Source of the DNA: Nonomuraea cavernae
Lineage (GTDB): Bacteria; Actinomycetota; Actinomycetes; Streptosporangiales; Streptosporangiaceae
NCBI RefSeq assembly: GCF_014646355.1
Contig: NZ_BMNH01000010.1
Location: 1 to 64,000 of the forward strand
DNA: 64,000 nt
Reading direction: 5' to 3'
Shown: positions 50,045 through 59,312 of the stretch, piece after piece
Layout of the letters: each line of letters begins with the position of its first letter
How positions within the stretch are numbered: the stretch's first letter is position 1
Translations under genes and position numbers: made by a program
The notes under the pieces: generated by a model
Database searches by the model: none
What the model was told of the DNA's origin: nothing
What the model saw: only the letters and a program-made list of their open reading frames with translations

Positions 50045-51894
50045 TCGCGTCCCTTCAGCTTGAGCGGCGGCACCTCGGGCGTCTCGAAGCCGAGGACCTG
50101 CCCGTAGAAGGCCAGCTCGGCCTCCAGCGCCGCGACGATGGTCTCCTCCTTGCGCCAGCCGTGCTGCTCGCCCGGGAAGGTGAGCAGCGCCCACTGCCTG
50201 CCGTGGCGGTCCAGCTCGGCGACGAACCGTTCGGCCTGGCCGACGTCGACGATCGCGTCGTCCAGGCCGTGCAGCATGAGGCAGGGGCCGGACGCCCGGG
50301 CCGCGTGCAGCAGCGGCGAGCGGTCGGTGTAGCGCTGCCTGGTCTCGGGGAGCGGGCCGATCAGGCCGTCCAGGTAGCGTGACTCGAAGTCGTGCGTCTC
50401 GGCCGCCCAGCCCTCCGGGTCGGTGATCGCGTAGTGCGCGACGCCGCACGCGAAGACGTCGCTGTGCACCAGCGCCGCGACCGTGGTCCAGCCGCCGGCG
50501 CTGCCGCCGCGCACCGCGATCCGGGCGGCGTCGGCGCGGCCCGTCTCGACCAGCCCGCGCGCCACCCGGGCGCAGTCCTGCACGTCGACCACGCCCCACT
50601 GGTGGCGCAGCCGCTCACGGTAGGCCCTGCCGTAGCCGGTCGAGCCGCCGTAGTTGACCACGGCCACGCCGAGGCCCCTGCTGGTGAAGTAGGCGATCTC
50701 CAGGTCGAGCACGACCGGGCTGCTGCCGGTCGGGCCGCCGTGCACGAAGATCACGTACGGGGCGGGGCCCTGGACGCCCGCCGGCGGGTAGAGGTGCGCG
50801 TGCACGCCCTCGACGGTCACCGCCTCCGGGTCGGGCAGCAGCTCCCGGTCGGGCAGCGGCTTCGGCGCCGACACCGTCTCGCGCGTCCCGTCGCCGAGGT
50901 CGACCAGCGCCACCTCCAGCGGTGTGTACGGCGTCGCGAACACCGCCGCCGCCACGCCGTCCGCGGCCGACACGGTCGAGGCCCAGTACGTCGCGTCGCC
51001 GCCGACCTCGCGCAGGTCGCCGGTGCCGGGGTCGAGGACGCCCAGGCGGCGGTGGTCGGCGGTGCCGTACACGACGACCAGCCGGTCGCCGGCCACCGCG
51101 AACGTGCCGGCGCCCGGCTTCCACGGCGCGTGGCCGAACTCCAGCTCCACCGGCGTCAGGTTGCGCCGGCCCGAGCCGTCGCGGCGGACGAGGTGCACGT
51201 TCCACCAGCCGGTGGGGTCGGCGACCGCGTAGAGGCTGTCGTCGTCGCGCCACTCGGCCTGGGTGACCGACTCCTCCGGGCCGCCCGCCACCACCTCGTA
51301 CGGCCCGGCGACGCCGTCCTCGCCGAGCGGGGCGACGCACAGCAGGGTGCCGTCCCACGGCATGGCGGGGTGGTCCCAGCCGATCCAGGCGATCTGGCCG
51401 CCACCGGGGGAGAGCCGGGGGTTCATCAGGAAGTGCTGGGCCTTGACGATCACCCGGACCGGCCCGCCGTCGAGCGGCACCGCCACCAGGTCGCGCACGT
51501 CGTCGGTCTCGCGCACCGCCCAGACCTCGTCACGTCCCGGTGGCAGGTAGAGGTCGCCGTAGCGGGAGGCGCCCTCGGGGGTCAGCGCCACCGGCTCCCC
51601 GCCGTCGAGGCGGTAGAGGCGCTGGTCGGCCCAGTTGGTGAAGACCAGTCCGCCGCCGGGCAGCGGGCGCCACGACCGGCCGCCGTACTCGACCAGGCGG
51701 TTGCGCGCGTTCCACCCGGCCGGCAGCGCGTCGGCGCGTGAGCCGTCGGGCAGCCGCCGCACCACGCAGCGCCTGCCGCCCTCGTGCGGGCGCGGCTCGT
51801 CCCACCACACCTCCACCCCGGCGGGCGTGGCCACGGCCTCCACCCACTGGGGGCCGCCATCCGTGCGTGCCACATCAATCGGTCTAATGCTCAT
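50041..51894 (-). CDS. S9-family prolyl oligopeptidase-like peptidase
   Basis: 617 residues. The first 370 residues are repeat strands of a beta-propeller; the alpha/beta hydrolase follows: YVIFVHGGPTGSSPVVLDLE, nucleophile RGGSAGGWTT, Asp in MLHGLDDAIVDVGQAE and His in FPGEQHGWR. It cuts short peptides or acyl-peptides in the cytoplasm, as no signal peptide is seen. It is coupled to the M20 peptidase downstream by a four-base overlap, suggesting joint peptide breakdown. Confidence 0.93.
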   Translation of the reverse strand: MSIRPIDVARTDGGPQWVEAVATPAGVEVWWDEPRPHEGGRRCVVRRLPDGSRADALPAGWNARNRLVEYGGRSWRPLPGGGLVFTNWADQRLYRLDGGEPVALTPEGASRYGDLYLPPGRDEVWAVRETDDVRDLVAVPLDGGPVRVIVKAQHFLMNPRLSPGGGQIAWIGWDHPAMPWDGTLLCVAPLGEDGVAGPYEVVAGGPEESVTQAEWRDDDSLYAVADPTGWWNVHLVRRDGSGRRNLTPVELEFGHAPWKPGAGTFAVAGDRLVVVYGTADHRRLGVLDPGTGDLREVGGDATYWASTVSAADGVAAAVFATPYTPLEVALVDLGDGTRETVSAPKPLPDRELLPDPEAVTVEGVHAHLYPPAGVQGPAPYVIFVHGGPTGSSPVVLDLEIAYFTSRGLGVAVVNYGGSTGYGRAYRERLRHQWGVVDVQDCARVARGLVETGRADAARIAVRGGSAGGWTTVAALVHSDVFACGVAHYAITDPEGWAAETHDFESRYLDGLIGPLPETRQRYTDRSPLLHAARASGPCLMLHGLDDAIVDVGQAERFVAELDRHGRQWALLTFPGEQHGWRKEETIVAALEAELAFYGQVLGFETPEVPPLKLKGRE

Positions 51895-51921
51895 AAGTCA
51901 CCCAATGCCATCAGTTGTCGG

Positions 51922-53004
51922 TTACCAATTGCCGTCAGAAGGGGGCAGGGGGACCTCGGGCGGGTGCAGGACGTAGACGATGCCGCCGCTGCCGGTGCCC
52001 CTGAGCCACACGTTCTCGAACGCCGCCCGCGGATAGACCCTGCGCACCTGCCCGTCGTCCGGCGCCGCCGGATCGTTGACCACCACGTCGCCCTCGGCGG
52101 TGAACCCGGCGACGACCATGATGGCCCCGGCCGTCGAGTAGCCGGCCCCGGGCAGCTCGTGCGCCCTGAACGACAGAGACGCGATCACCGGGATGCCTGA
52201 CCGGACGAACGCCTCCAGCTCCCCCGCCGAGCGGAGCCTGGTCACGAACCCGGTCAGCCCGTAGCGGCCGGCGTAGGCGACGTTGAACGGCCAGTTGCCG
52301 GTGCCCTGGTAGCTGGAGTCGTAGGTGTGCCTGGCGGCGTGGTCCACCCCTGGATGCGGGTCGCCCGCCCCCACCCAGGCCAGCTCGTCGTCGCCGGGGC
52401 CGCGCCCCCAGAAGCCGAGGACCATCGCCACCGAGGCGGGGCCGCACCAGTTGGCGCCTCCGCCGTCCCATTCGGGGTGGTGCCCGGCGTGCTCGTGCTG
52501 CGAGTGCCGGGGCACCGCCAGGTCGACGGCGGCGGCCGGACCGGAGAAGGCGGGAACGGCGGGACGCTGCGGGACCGCGGAGGCCATCACGCCGAGCGTC
52601 CCCACCCGCGCGCCCGCCCCGCACGCGGTGACCCGCACCTGGTAGGCCGTCACCGGCCGGCGCGCCACGAACGTGTCCACCGCCACGTCGCCGTCGTCGT
52701 CACCCTGGCCCGCCACGGACGTGCGCGGGTCGCCGTGCTCGGACCAGCGGCCCATCACGTACCACTTGGTGAGCGCGCCGCTCGCGGTCCTGGCCCGCAG
52801 CTCCACCTCGATCCAGCCGCCGGGCGGGGTGCGCGCCGTCCACGAGGGGACGAGCTGGGTGGCCTCGAAGCCGATCGGCTGCTCGTCGCTCGTCCACGCG
52901 GTCGCGGGCCCGGAGAGGGGCGGGGCGAAGCGGCGGAAGGCGACGCGGGCCAGGTCGACGGTGAGCACCAGGCACATTGTGGTTTGACCTGTGGTGTCGC
53001 ACAT
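51922..53004 (-). CDS. C39-like papain-fold protein with catalytic His apparently replaced
   Basis: About 360 residues. A jelly-roll-like N-terminal half is followed by a peptidase_C39_2 domain with the nucleophile Cys in GGANWCGPASVAMVLGFW. The usual Gly-His before the next strand reads AGAIMVVAGFTAEGD, with Ala in place of His, while the following VVVNDPAA with its Asp is kept. The protein may have lost peptidase activity. I chose the ATG at 53002-53004; an ATG at 52975-52977 is also possible. No signal peptide is evident. Confidence 0.78.
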   Translation of the reverse strand: MCDTTGQTTMCLVLTVDLARVAFRRFAPPLSGPATAWTSDEQPIGFEATQLVPSWTARTPPGGWIEVELRARTASGALTKWYVMGRWSEHGDPRTSVAGQGDDDGDVAVDTFVARRPVTAYQVRVTACGAGARVGTLGVMASAVPQRPAVPAFSGPAAAVDLAVPRHSQHEHAGHHPEWDGGGANWCGPASVAMVLGFWGRGPGDDELAWVGAGDPHPGVDHAARHTYDSSYQGTGNWPFNVAYAGRYGLTGFVTRLRSAGELEAFVRSGIPVIASLSFRAHELPGAGYSTAGAIMVVAGFTAEGDVVVNDPAAPDDGQVRRVYPRAAFENVWLRGTGSGGIVYVLHPPEVPLPPSDGNW

Positions 53005-53059
53005 CGGAAGGTTTACGTAACAGCCGGATCTGTCGGTGTCGATCATTAGTGTTCCGGCC

Positions 53060-54391
53060 ATGACCCAAGCCGTACAGGCGTACTCCTACGCCGGGCCCTC
53101 CACGCTCACCGGTGGCCGGCTCGGCCTGTCCACCTCCGGTGGCACGGCGTTGTCCGGGGCCCCGGCCCATCCCCGGTTCTTCAGCGGGCTGCTCACCCAG
53201 GCCGCCCCGGCCGCCGCCGGCCTGCTGGCCGTGGCCGACGTGGCGCTCACCCGCTACCACCAGCCCCGTCCCGGCTGGACCCGCGACCCGGTCGTGACGT
53301 GCGACGGCGACCGGCTCAGGTTCGAGTCGTTCTCCGCCTGCGGCGGCGTCTACGCCCGGCTCGACGTGGCGGCGATCGATGGTGAGGTGCTCGACCGCGG
53401 CACCACCAACGTCGACGTCAACGGGCCGCTGCGCGAGTCGCTGGCCCGGGTCGGCGGCCGTGACCCGCTGCACCTGGGCGTCGGGCCCGACGAGCTGACC
53501 GTCACCACGCTCGACGGCGCGGTGGTGGAGAAGAAGGTGCCGCTGCCCGTCCGCTGGCTGCGCGGCTTCGCCGAGGTCCAGGTGATCGCGGCGGGTTTCG
53601 ACCTGCGCGCCGAGCTGAAGGGGCCGCGGGCGGTGCGGTTCCTGCGGTCGCTGCCGCGCCGGGCCGGGGCGACCGTCTGGGCCGTGCCGTCCGGCGGCGA
53701 CCTGCGGCTCGCCGCCGATCCCGGCCCCGGAGCGGTCGGCCTGTCCGGCACCGGCCGCCTCGCCACGCTGTCACCGCTGCTCAGGTTCGCCAAGGCGCTG
53801 CGGGTCTACGCCCCGGCCGCCGGCGACGGCTTCCAGGCGAGCGCGTGGGAGCTGGAGCTGCCCGGCATGCGCTACACCCTGGCCGTCTCGCCGCAGCCGT
53901 GGCGCGGATTCTCCGGCGAGGGCGCGGTCCTCGACCACCTGTCCACCGACGAGGCGGCAGGTGACGCCGACGTGGTCGGCATGCTGCTCAACTTCGAGCC
54001 GGCCGTCGAGCTCGGGCTGCTCGCCGACCGCTCCGGGCTGCCGGTCGGCCGCGTGCGCGCCGCGCTCACCCAGCTCGGCACCGCCGGCCGGGTCGGCTAC
54101 GACCTGCACGATGCGTCCCACTTCCACCGGGAGCTGCCCTACGACAGGGAGCAGGTGGCTCAGCTCAACCCGCGGCTCACCGCCGCCCGCGCGCTGGCCG
54201 GGTCGGGCGCGGTCCGGCTCGACGGCGGCCTCGCCGAGGTCACCACCTCCGGCGGCGTGCGCAGGGTGCGCATCGCCGAGGGGGAGTGCACGTGCGCGTG
54301 GTGGTTCGACCACCGCGGGTCGCGCGGGCCGTGCAAGCACGTGCTGGCCGCCAGGATCGCCGCCCGCGCGCGGACGGACGCGCTCATCTGA
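53060..54391 (+). CDS. SWIM zinc-finger protein
   Basis: 443 residues. The C-terminal SWIM motif is ECTCAWWFDHRGSRGPCKH (CxC then CxH), which binds zinc and usually DNA or a protein partner. The first 380 residues form a large domain found in actinobacterial SWIM proteins of unknown function. The ATG at 53060 was chosen; a GTG at 53036 is possible. It is divergent from the C39-like gene and faces the AAA ATPase gene, a common pairing of families in actinomycetes. Confidence 0.87.
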   Translation: MTQAVQAYSYAGPSTLTGGRLGLSTSGGTALSGAPAHPRFFSGLLTQAAPAAAGLLAVADVALTRYHQPRPGWTRDPVVTCDGDRLRFESFSACGGVYARLDVAAIDGEVLDRGTTNVDVNGPLRESLARVGGRDPLHLGVGPDELTVTTLDGAVVEKKVPLPVRWLRGFAEVQVIAAGFDLRAELKGPRAVRFLRSLPRRAGATVWAVPSGGDLRLAADPGPGAVGLSGTGRLATLSPLLRFAKALRVYAPAAGDGFQASAWELELPGMRYTLAVSPQPWRGFSGEGAVLDHLSTDEAAGDADVVGMLLNFEPAVELGLLADRSGLPVGRVRAALTQLGTAGRVGYDLHDASHFHRELPYDREQVAQLNPRLTAARALAGSGAVRLDGGLAEVTTSGGVRRVRIAEGECTCAWWFDHRGSRGPCKHVLAARIAARARTDALI

Positions 54392-54453
54392 GCCGCCCGG
54401 CCGGGGCCGCGACCCGGGTGGCGCTCCGGCCGCGGCGGCGCGGGGTGTCCGGG

Positions 54454-55560
54454 TTACAGGTAGAGGCCGGTCGACTCGTCGCCGGTGGCGGCCGGGGCGC
54501 GGCCCGAGCGGATCGCGTACAACTCGGCCAGCGTGGCGCCCGACGGGCCGACGCCCGTGGAGGCGCCGAGCCAGCGGACGGCCTCCTCGCGGGCCAGCGG
54601 GCCGACCTCGATCTGCGCCAGGCAGCGGCCGGGCCGCACCACGGCGGGGTGCAGGCGGGTCAGGTCCTCGTTGGTGGTGATCGCCACCAGCACGTCGCGT
54701 CCCTGGCCGAGCAGCCCGTCGGTGAGGTTGAGCAGGCGCGACAGGCCCTGGCCCGTCTGCGCCTTGGCCGCCGCGCTGATGAGCTCGTCGCAGTCCTCCA
54801 GCACGAGCAGCCGCCAGCGCTGTTGGTCCTCCTCGGTGTCGTAGCCGACCGCGACCTCCATCAGGTAGCCGGGGTCGTTGAAGAGGCGCTCGGGGTCGAG
54901 CACGCAGTCGACCTGACACCAGTCCTGCCACTGCTTGGCCAGCGAGCGCAGCAGCGTGGTCTTGCCGGTGCCGGGCGGGCCGTGCAGGAGGATGAGGCGG
55001 CCGTTGACGTCGGCGGGGGTGACGCCCATCAGGCGGTCGAGCGACTGGCGGGCCTCGGCCGAGTAGTTGCCTTCGATCTCGGCCCACGGCTGGGCGGTGA
55101 TGGGTTTCTCGGAGCGGGTGGCGCCGTGGCTGGAGCGCCACCAGAAGCCCATCTCCACGTGGTCGGTGTCGGGCTCCGGCTCCTCAGCGCCGTCGATGCT
55201 CTCCTTCAGCACCGAACGGGCCAGCTCGTCGCTGACGGCGGTCACGCTGACCGTCGCCGTGCGGTTGCGGTGGCGGACGACCCGCAGGGTCCAGCCGTCA
55301 CCGCAGATCAGCCGGGATTCGGGGCCGTCCTGCACCTGGGCCGTGCGCACCACGCGGCCCTGCGCCGGGCTGAGCGCCGCCTCGGTGCGTACGCGCTCCA
55401 GGCTGACCAGGCGGGACCAGGGCTGCACCCCGGTCGCGAACGGCGACAGCGCCAGTGCGTCGATGACGTCGACGGCCGAGTCGGCGTCGTCGATCCAGAT
55501 GTTCATCGGGAGCTCAGGAGTCTCCGGACTGGGGAACGGCACCTCCTTAATCACAGACAT
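54454..55560 (-). CDS. AAA ATPase with DUF5925-like N-terminus
   Basis: 368 residues. A DUF5925-like N-terminal domain (MNIWIDDADSAVDVIDALAL, RLVSLERVRTEAAL) is joined to an AAA module: Walker A LLHGPPGTGKTTLLRSLA near residue 190, Walker B RLLVLEDCDELIS, sensor AITTNEDLTRLHPA and Arg finger VVRPGRC. The substrate is unknown. ATG with GGAGGTG-like sequence upstream. Confidence 0.88.
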   Translation of the reverse strand: MSVIKEVPFPSPETPELPMNIWIDDADSAVDVIDALALSPFATGVQPWSRLVSLERVRTEAALSPAQGRVVRTAQVQDGPESRLICGDGWTLRVVRHRNRTATVSVTAVSDELARSVLKESIDGAEEPEPDTDHVEMGFWWRSSHGATRSEKPITAQPWAEIEGNYSAEARQSLDRLMGVTPADVNGRLILLHGPPGTGKTTLLRSLAKQWQDWCQVDCVLDPERLFNDPGYLMEVAVGYDTEEDQQRWRLLVLEDCDELISAAAKAQTGQGLSRLLNLTDGLLGQGRDVLVAITTNEDLTRLHPAVVRPGRCLAQIEVGPLAREEAVRWLGASTGVGPSGATLAELYAIRSGRAPAATGDESTGLYL

Positions 55561-55732
55561 GCCCCAATGATCCAGTCACCCGTCCGGTATGTCGAAGGGT
55601 TTTGCCGTATTGGTTCCACTCTGTCGGCTGAGCGAGCCGCCACGCCCGGCGTCCGGCCGGTCACGTACCGTGTGGAGGGGTGTCGTTAGCCTCGGGAAGG
55701 AAGCTGGTCCCAACGCTCCTTCAGAGGCTCCT

Positions 55733-57538
55733 ATGCAACGACGCCGGCCGGTCAACGGAAACGAGAAGATCTCGGCACTGCTCCAGATCGACAGTGACGG
55801 CTCCTTCCTCATCGCGGGCACTCCCGCCGCCGACGGCTCCATGTTCCGGGCCGAGTTCGACGCCCGAGGCACCCTGTCACTGGTGGCGCTGGACAACCGG
55901 CAGTGGACCGAGACGAGCGTCACCGCCGGCCACGAACGCCATTCGCCCAACGGGCTGCTCTCCCTACGCACCGCGCGCTCGGCCCCGGACGGCGGCGTCG
56001 CGGCCCGTTCGGTGCTGCTGTCGACCACCGGCTTCCGGCGGGATCGCGACCTCACGATCGGCTCCGACGACACGCGTAGATGGACCGTCCAGGAGAAGTC
56101 TCCGGACGGGGGGCTCCTGAACGCCGAAGGCCGTTTCGCGCAGGGCGTCACCACACTGACGCGGCGCCGGAGCGACCGGCTCGGCAACACGCTGTGGTCC
56201 GAGGACAGCGAGACCACCTACGACGAGCCGCGAAGCCCACGGGGCGTGGGCGGTTCCGGGAAGCGGAGTGCGGGAGCGGCGGGGAAGCGGAGTGCCGGAG
56301 CCGGGAAGACGACCAGGGTCCGGGTCACCGACGCCGCCGGCGCGTCCCTCGAAGGCAAGCAGGTGGTGTTCGCCACCGACGACGGGTTCCGCAAGGTGAA
56401 CACGATCAACGGTGATCTCGTCGTCGGCAGCACGGTGGAGGAGTCGACGACCGTCGATACCGATGGCACCAGTACCACGATCAGGGTCGAAACGTTCCCT
56501 GACGGCAGCCAGAGGATCACCACCATCACCGAGACCGGCGGCGGCCCCCTGTACGAACCGGACATCCCCAGCAGTCGCGAGACCACGATCACCGCCATCT
56601 CGTCGGACGGCACGTCGGCGGTGGTGTACCACGAGCTCACCCAGAGCAGTACGAACGAATCCACCGGCACGAGCTCCGGATACTGGGAGCTGACCTACAC
56701 CGACGACCAGGGCCAGACCTTCAGCGAGCGCAGCGGCTGGGCCGTCGACGCGAACGGCAACTACAGCAAGACCGTCGAACGCACCACCCCCGACGGCACG
56801 ACGACCGTCACCACCACGACGATCGACGCGAACGGAGTGGGCACGGAGACGACGACCGTCTACCACCCCGACGGCACGCAGACCACGACCACCACGCAGA
56901 TCGGCCAGCCGGCACCCGAACCCAGCCCTGGAAGCGAGTCCGGATCCGGCTCCTCCGGCGGCGGCACTGGAGGAGGCGGCGGCGATGGCGGCGGTGGCGG
57001 TGAGGGCGGCGCGTCCGGATCGGGCGGTGGTTTCGGGGGAGGTTTCGGCGGGGGCGGCGGTGACGGCTTCGGCTGCAAGGACGACTGCTGCGACGACGAC
57101 GGCGACTCGGAGGAGTGCCCGCCGAGGATGAAGGAGGCCAGTCGCACCCTGCCCGACTTCACGGCGGGCGTCTTCGACGCCCTCGACGGCGTCCGGGCAT
57201 CGACCGCCGGTGGCGGGGGCGCTCCGGCCGAGGGGATGGTGGCGGGCATGCGCCAGCGGGCTCTGCTCGCCCGCAACGGCCACCGCAGGTCCGGCGGCAC
57301 CACCATCCCGATCGGCGCCCCGCTCGCGGAGGCCGTCACACGCGCCGCCGATCACCTGCGCGCCGGCCCCGGCCAGGACGGCGCGCGAGCCGCCCGAGAG
57401 TGCGTCGACCATGCCGCGGCGCTCATCCTGGCCATCGCACAGTCGGGAACGGTGGATCCGACGGTGATCAGCACCGCCCGGCTCGCCTGCCGGCGGTTCG
57501 CCGACCGCGTCGACCGCGTCCTGTCCAGGCACCGCTAG
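55733..57538 (+). CDS. Thr- and Gly-rich protein with a cysteine/aspartate cluster
   Basis: 601 residues, family not recognised. Residues 1-150 look globular. A linker with two SGKRSAGA units follows, then about 200 residues of Thr-rich short strands with recurring DGTxTT (YHPDGTQTTTTTQ, TTPDGTTTVTTTT), resembling RHS/YD-like or silk-like beta repeats. Next is a Gly-rich stretch of about 55 residues, CKDDCCDDDGDSEEC (possible metal site), and a helical C-terminal domain with AARECVDHAAALILAIA. No signal peptide. ATG with AGAGG upstream. It is followed by the opposite Ser/Thr kinase gene. Confidence 0.6.
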   Translation: MQRRRPVNGNEKISALLQIDSDGSFLIAGTPAADGSMFRAEFDARGTLSLVALDNRQWTETSVTAGHERHSPNGLLSLRTARSAPDGGVAARSVLLSTTGFRRDRDLTIGSDDTRRWTVQEKSPDGGLLNAEGRFAQGVTTLTRRRSDRLGNTLWSEDSETTYDEPRSPRGVGGSGKRSAGAAGKRSAGAGKTTRVRVTDAAGASLEGKQVVFATDDGFRKVNTINGDLVVGSTVEESTTVDTDGTSTTIRVETFPDGSQRITTITETGGGPLYEPDIPSSRETTITAISSDGTSAVVYHELTQSSTNESTGTSSGYWELTYTDDQGQTFSERSGWAVDANGNYSKTVERTTPDGTTTVTTTTIDANGVGTETTTVYHPDGTQTTTTTQIGQPAPEPSPGSESGSGSSGGGTGGGGGDGGGGGEGGASGSGGGFGGGFGGGGGDGFGCKDDCCDDDGDSEECPPRMKEASRTLPDFTAGVFDALDGVRASTAGGGGAPAEGMVAGMRQRALLARNGHRRSGGTTIPIGAPLAEAVTRAADHLRAGPGQDGARAARECVDHAAALILAIAQSGTVDPTVISTARLACRRFADRVDRVLSRHR

Positions 57539-57580
57539 GAGAGCACCGTCTAGGAGAGCACCGTCTAGGAGAGCACCGTC
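57536..57580. repeat. Tandem 15-bp repeat at a stop codon
   Basis: Three exact copies of TAGGAGAGCACCGTC (57536-57550, 57551-57565, 57566-57580). The first copy contains the stop codon of the upstream gene and each further copy repeats it in the same frame. Confidence 0.9.
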
Positions 57581-57609
57581 GCTCCTGCGACGAGCCGCTG
57601 GGACCGGGC

Positions 57610-59154
57610 TCAGGGCAGGGGAGCCGGGCCGCTTCTGGTCAGCTCCCCTTTGCTCCTCCCGCCCAGCGGCATGGTCAGCTCGTAGTCGGCCCTGTCGTCG
57701 TCCTTGTGCTTCAGCGACACGGTGATGCCGCCCGCGGACTCGATGATCGCGCACGTGCCGCCCAGCCCGGAGAGGCCGAACGTCAGGGTCGGGCCGGACA
57801 GGCCCTTCGTCGTGAGTGTGCCCTTCGCGCAGGCGGGATCCTCGCCGGGGGAGTCCCAGACCCCCGTGGTGTCGCCCTGCCGCAGGGTGATCGTGACGGG
57901 TTCGTCGTCGAACTCGGTGCCGAGGACGTCCCCGTCGGCCGTGCCCTTCCAGGTGCCCGCGAACGCGGCCGGGATCCGCACCGCGCCCTCGGCGGCCGTC
58001 GAAGCCGGGGGCGAGGCGGAGCCCCGGTCGCCGGGGCCCGTCGTCGGCGGGCTCGCCGGAGCCGTCGAGGCAGCCGAAGCCCCTTGATCCGCCGGGTCGG
58101 CCGAGGTGGAGGTCGAGGGCTCGGCGGTCGTCCACGCGGCAGGAAGGAGCGAGCCGCGGCCGAACCAGAGGATCGCGCCGCCCGCCGCCAGGGCCACCAC
58201 GACCGCCAGCACGCCGATCAGCACGCCACGCGCCCGCCCTGACGGTCGGCCGGCGCCTGCCGGATGGCCGGACCCGGTGCCCGGCAGTCCTGGCCTCTCG
58301 CCCAGGCGCGGGCCGGTGGGAGCGGACGGAAAGGCCGCGATCGGGGTGCCGCCGGTTCCGCCGGGAGTGGGGTGGACCAGGGTGACCATCAGGTCGCGGG
58401 CCGAGGGACGGCGGGACGGGTCCTTGGACAGGGACGCCGCGATCGGGTCACGCAGGCGCGGCGGCAGCGAGGACAGGTCGGGCTCGGTGTGCAGGACCCG
58501 GTGCAGCACCGCGGGCACCGTGTCGGCCCCGAACGGGGACCGGCCCGTGGCGGCGAACACCATCGTCGACGCCCACGCGAACACGTCGGAGGCCGCCGAG
58601 GCAGGGGAGCCGCCGATCTGCTCCGGCGCCAGGTAGGCCGGGGTGCCGATCAGCCCCGAGGTGAGCGTCGCCGCGCCTTCCGCTCTGGCGATGCCGAAAT
58701 CCACCACGCGCGGCCCGTCGGGGCCGAGCAGCACGTTCGCCGGCTTGAAGTCGCGGTGCACGACCTCGGCGGCGTGGATGGCGGCCAGCGCGGTCGCGGT
58801 GCCCACCACCAGACGTTCGAGCTCGCCGCCGCGGAGCGGCCCGCGCTCGCTCACCCGGCCGGCCAGCGACGGGCCGTCGACGAACTCGCTCACCACGTAC
58901 GGGCGCGGCCCGTCCGTCGAGGCGTCGAGCACGCGGGCCGTGCAGAAGGAGGCGACGCTCTCCAGCGCGTCGAGCTCGCGCGCGAGCCGGGCCCGGGTCT
59001 CGGCGTCGCCCGTGCTCAGCAGCTTGACCGCGACCGGCTCGCCGTCGGGCCCGTGGGCCAGGTAGACGACGCCCTGACCGCCCTCGCCGAGGCGTCCGGC
59101 CAGGCGGTAGGCGCCCAGTGCCGCCGGATCGTCAGGCGTCAGGGGGATCACCAT
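57610..59154 (-). CDS. Ser/Thr protein kinase (PknB type), membrane-anchored
   Basis: 514 residues. Kinase domain (about 15-270): GRLGEGGQGVVYLA, the Lys of VAVKLL, HRDFKPANVLL, DFG, and GTPAYLAPEQIG. A Pro/Gly juxtamembrane stretch leads to one membrane helix (GVLIGVLAVVVALAAGGAIL, near 310-335). The outside part has a Ser/Thr/Pro linker and a beta-rich domain (FAGTWKGTADGDVLGTEFDD) that may sense a ligand. There are no PASTA repeats. Confidence 0.93.
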   Translation of the reverse strand: MVIPLTPDDPAALGAYRLAGRLGEGGQGVVYLAHGPDGEPVAVKLLSTGDAETRARLARELDALESVASFCTARVLDASTDGPRPYVVSEFVDGPSLAGRVSERGPLRGGELERLVVGTATALAAIHAAEVVHRDFKPANVLLGPDGPRVVDFGIARAEGAATLTSGLIGTPAYLAPEQIGGSPASAASDVFAWASTMVFAATGRSPFGADTVPAVLHRVLHTEPDLSSLPPRLRDPIAASLSKDPSRRPSARDLMVTLVHPTPGGTGGTPIAAFPSAPTGPRLGERPGLPGTGSGHPAGAGRPSGRARGVLIGVLAVVVALAAGGAILWFGRGSLLPAAWTTAEPSTSTSADPADQGASAASTAPASPPTTGPGDRGSASPPASTAAEGAVRIPAAFAGTWKGTADGDVLGTEFDDEPVTITLRQGDTTGVWDSPGEDPACAKGTLTTKGLSGPTLTFGLSGLGGTCAIIESAGGITVSLKHKDDDRADYELTMPLGGRSKGELTRSGPAPLP

Positions 59155-59312
59155 GGCGCCACGTTATCGGTCTTCACCCGGTACGACGACAGGCCCGATC
59201 GCTCACGTCTCCTCCTGGTACGCCTGACACAGCGGTAACGCCGCACTGACCAGGCCATGACAGATTCGTACGAATAGTGGCGGTTTCGCACGGATCGATT
59301 AGCGTTGATCGA

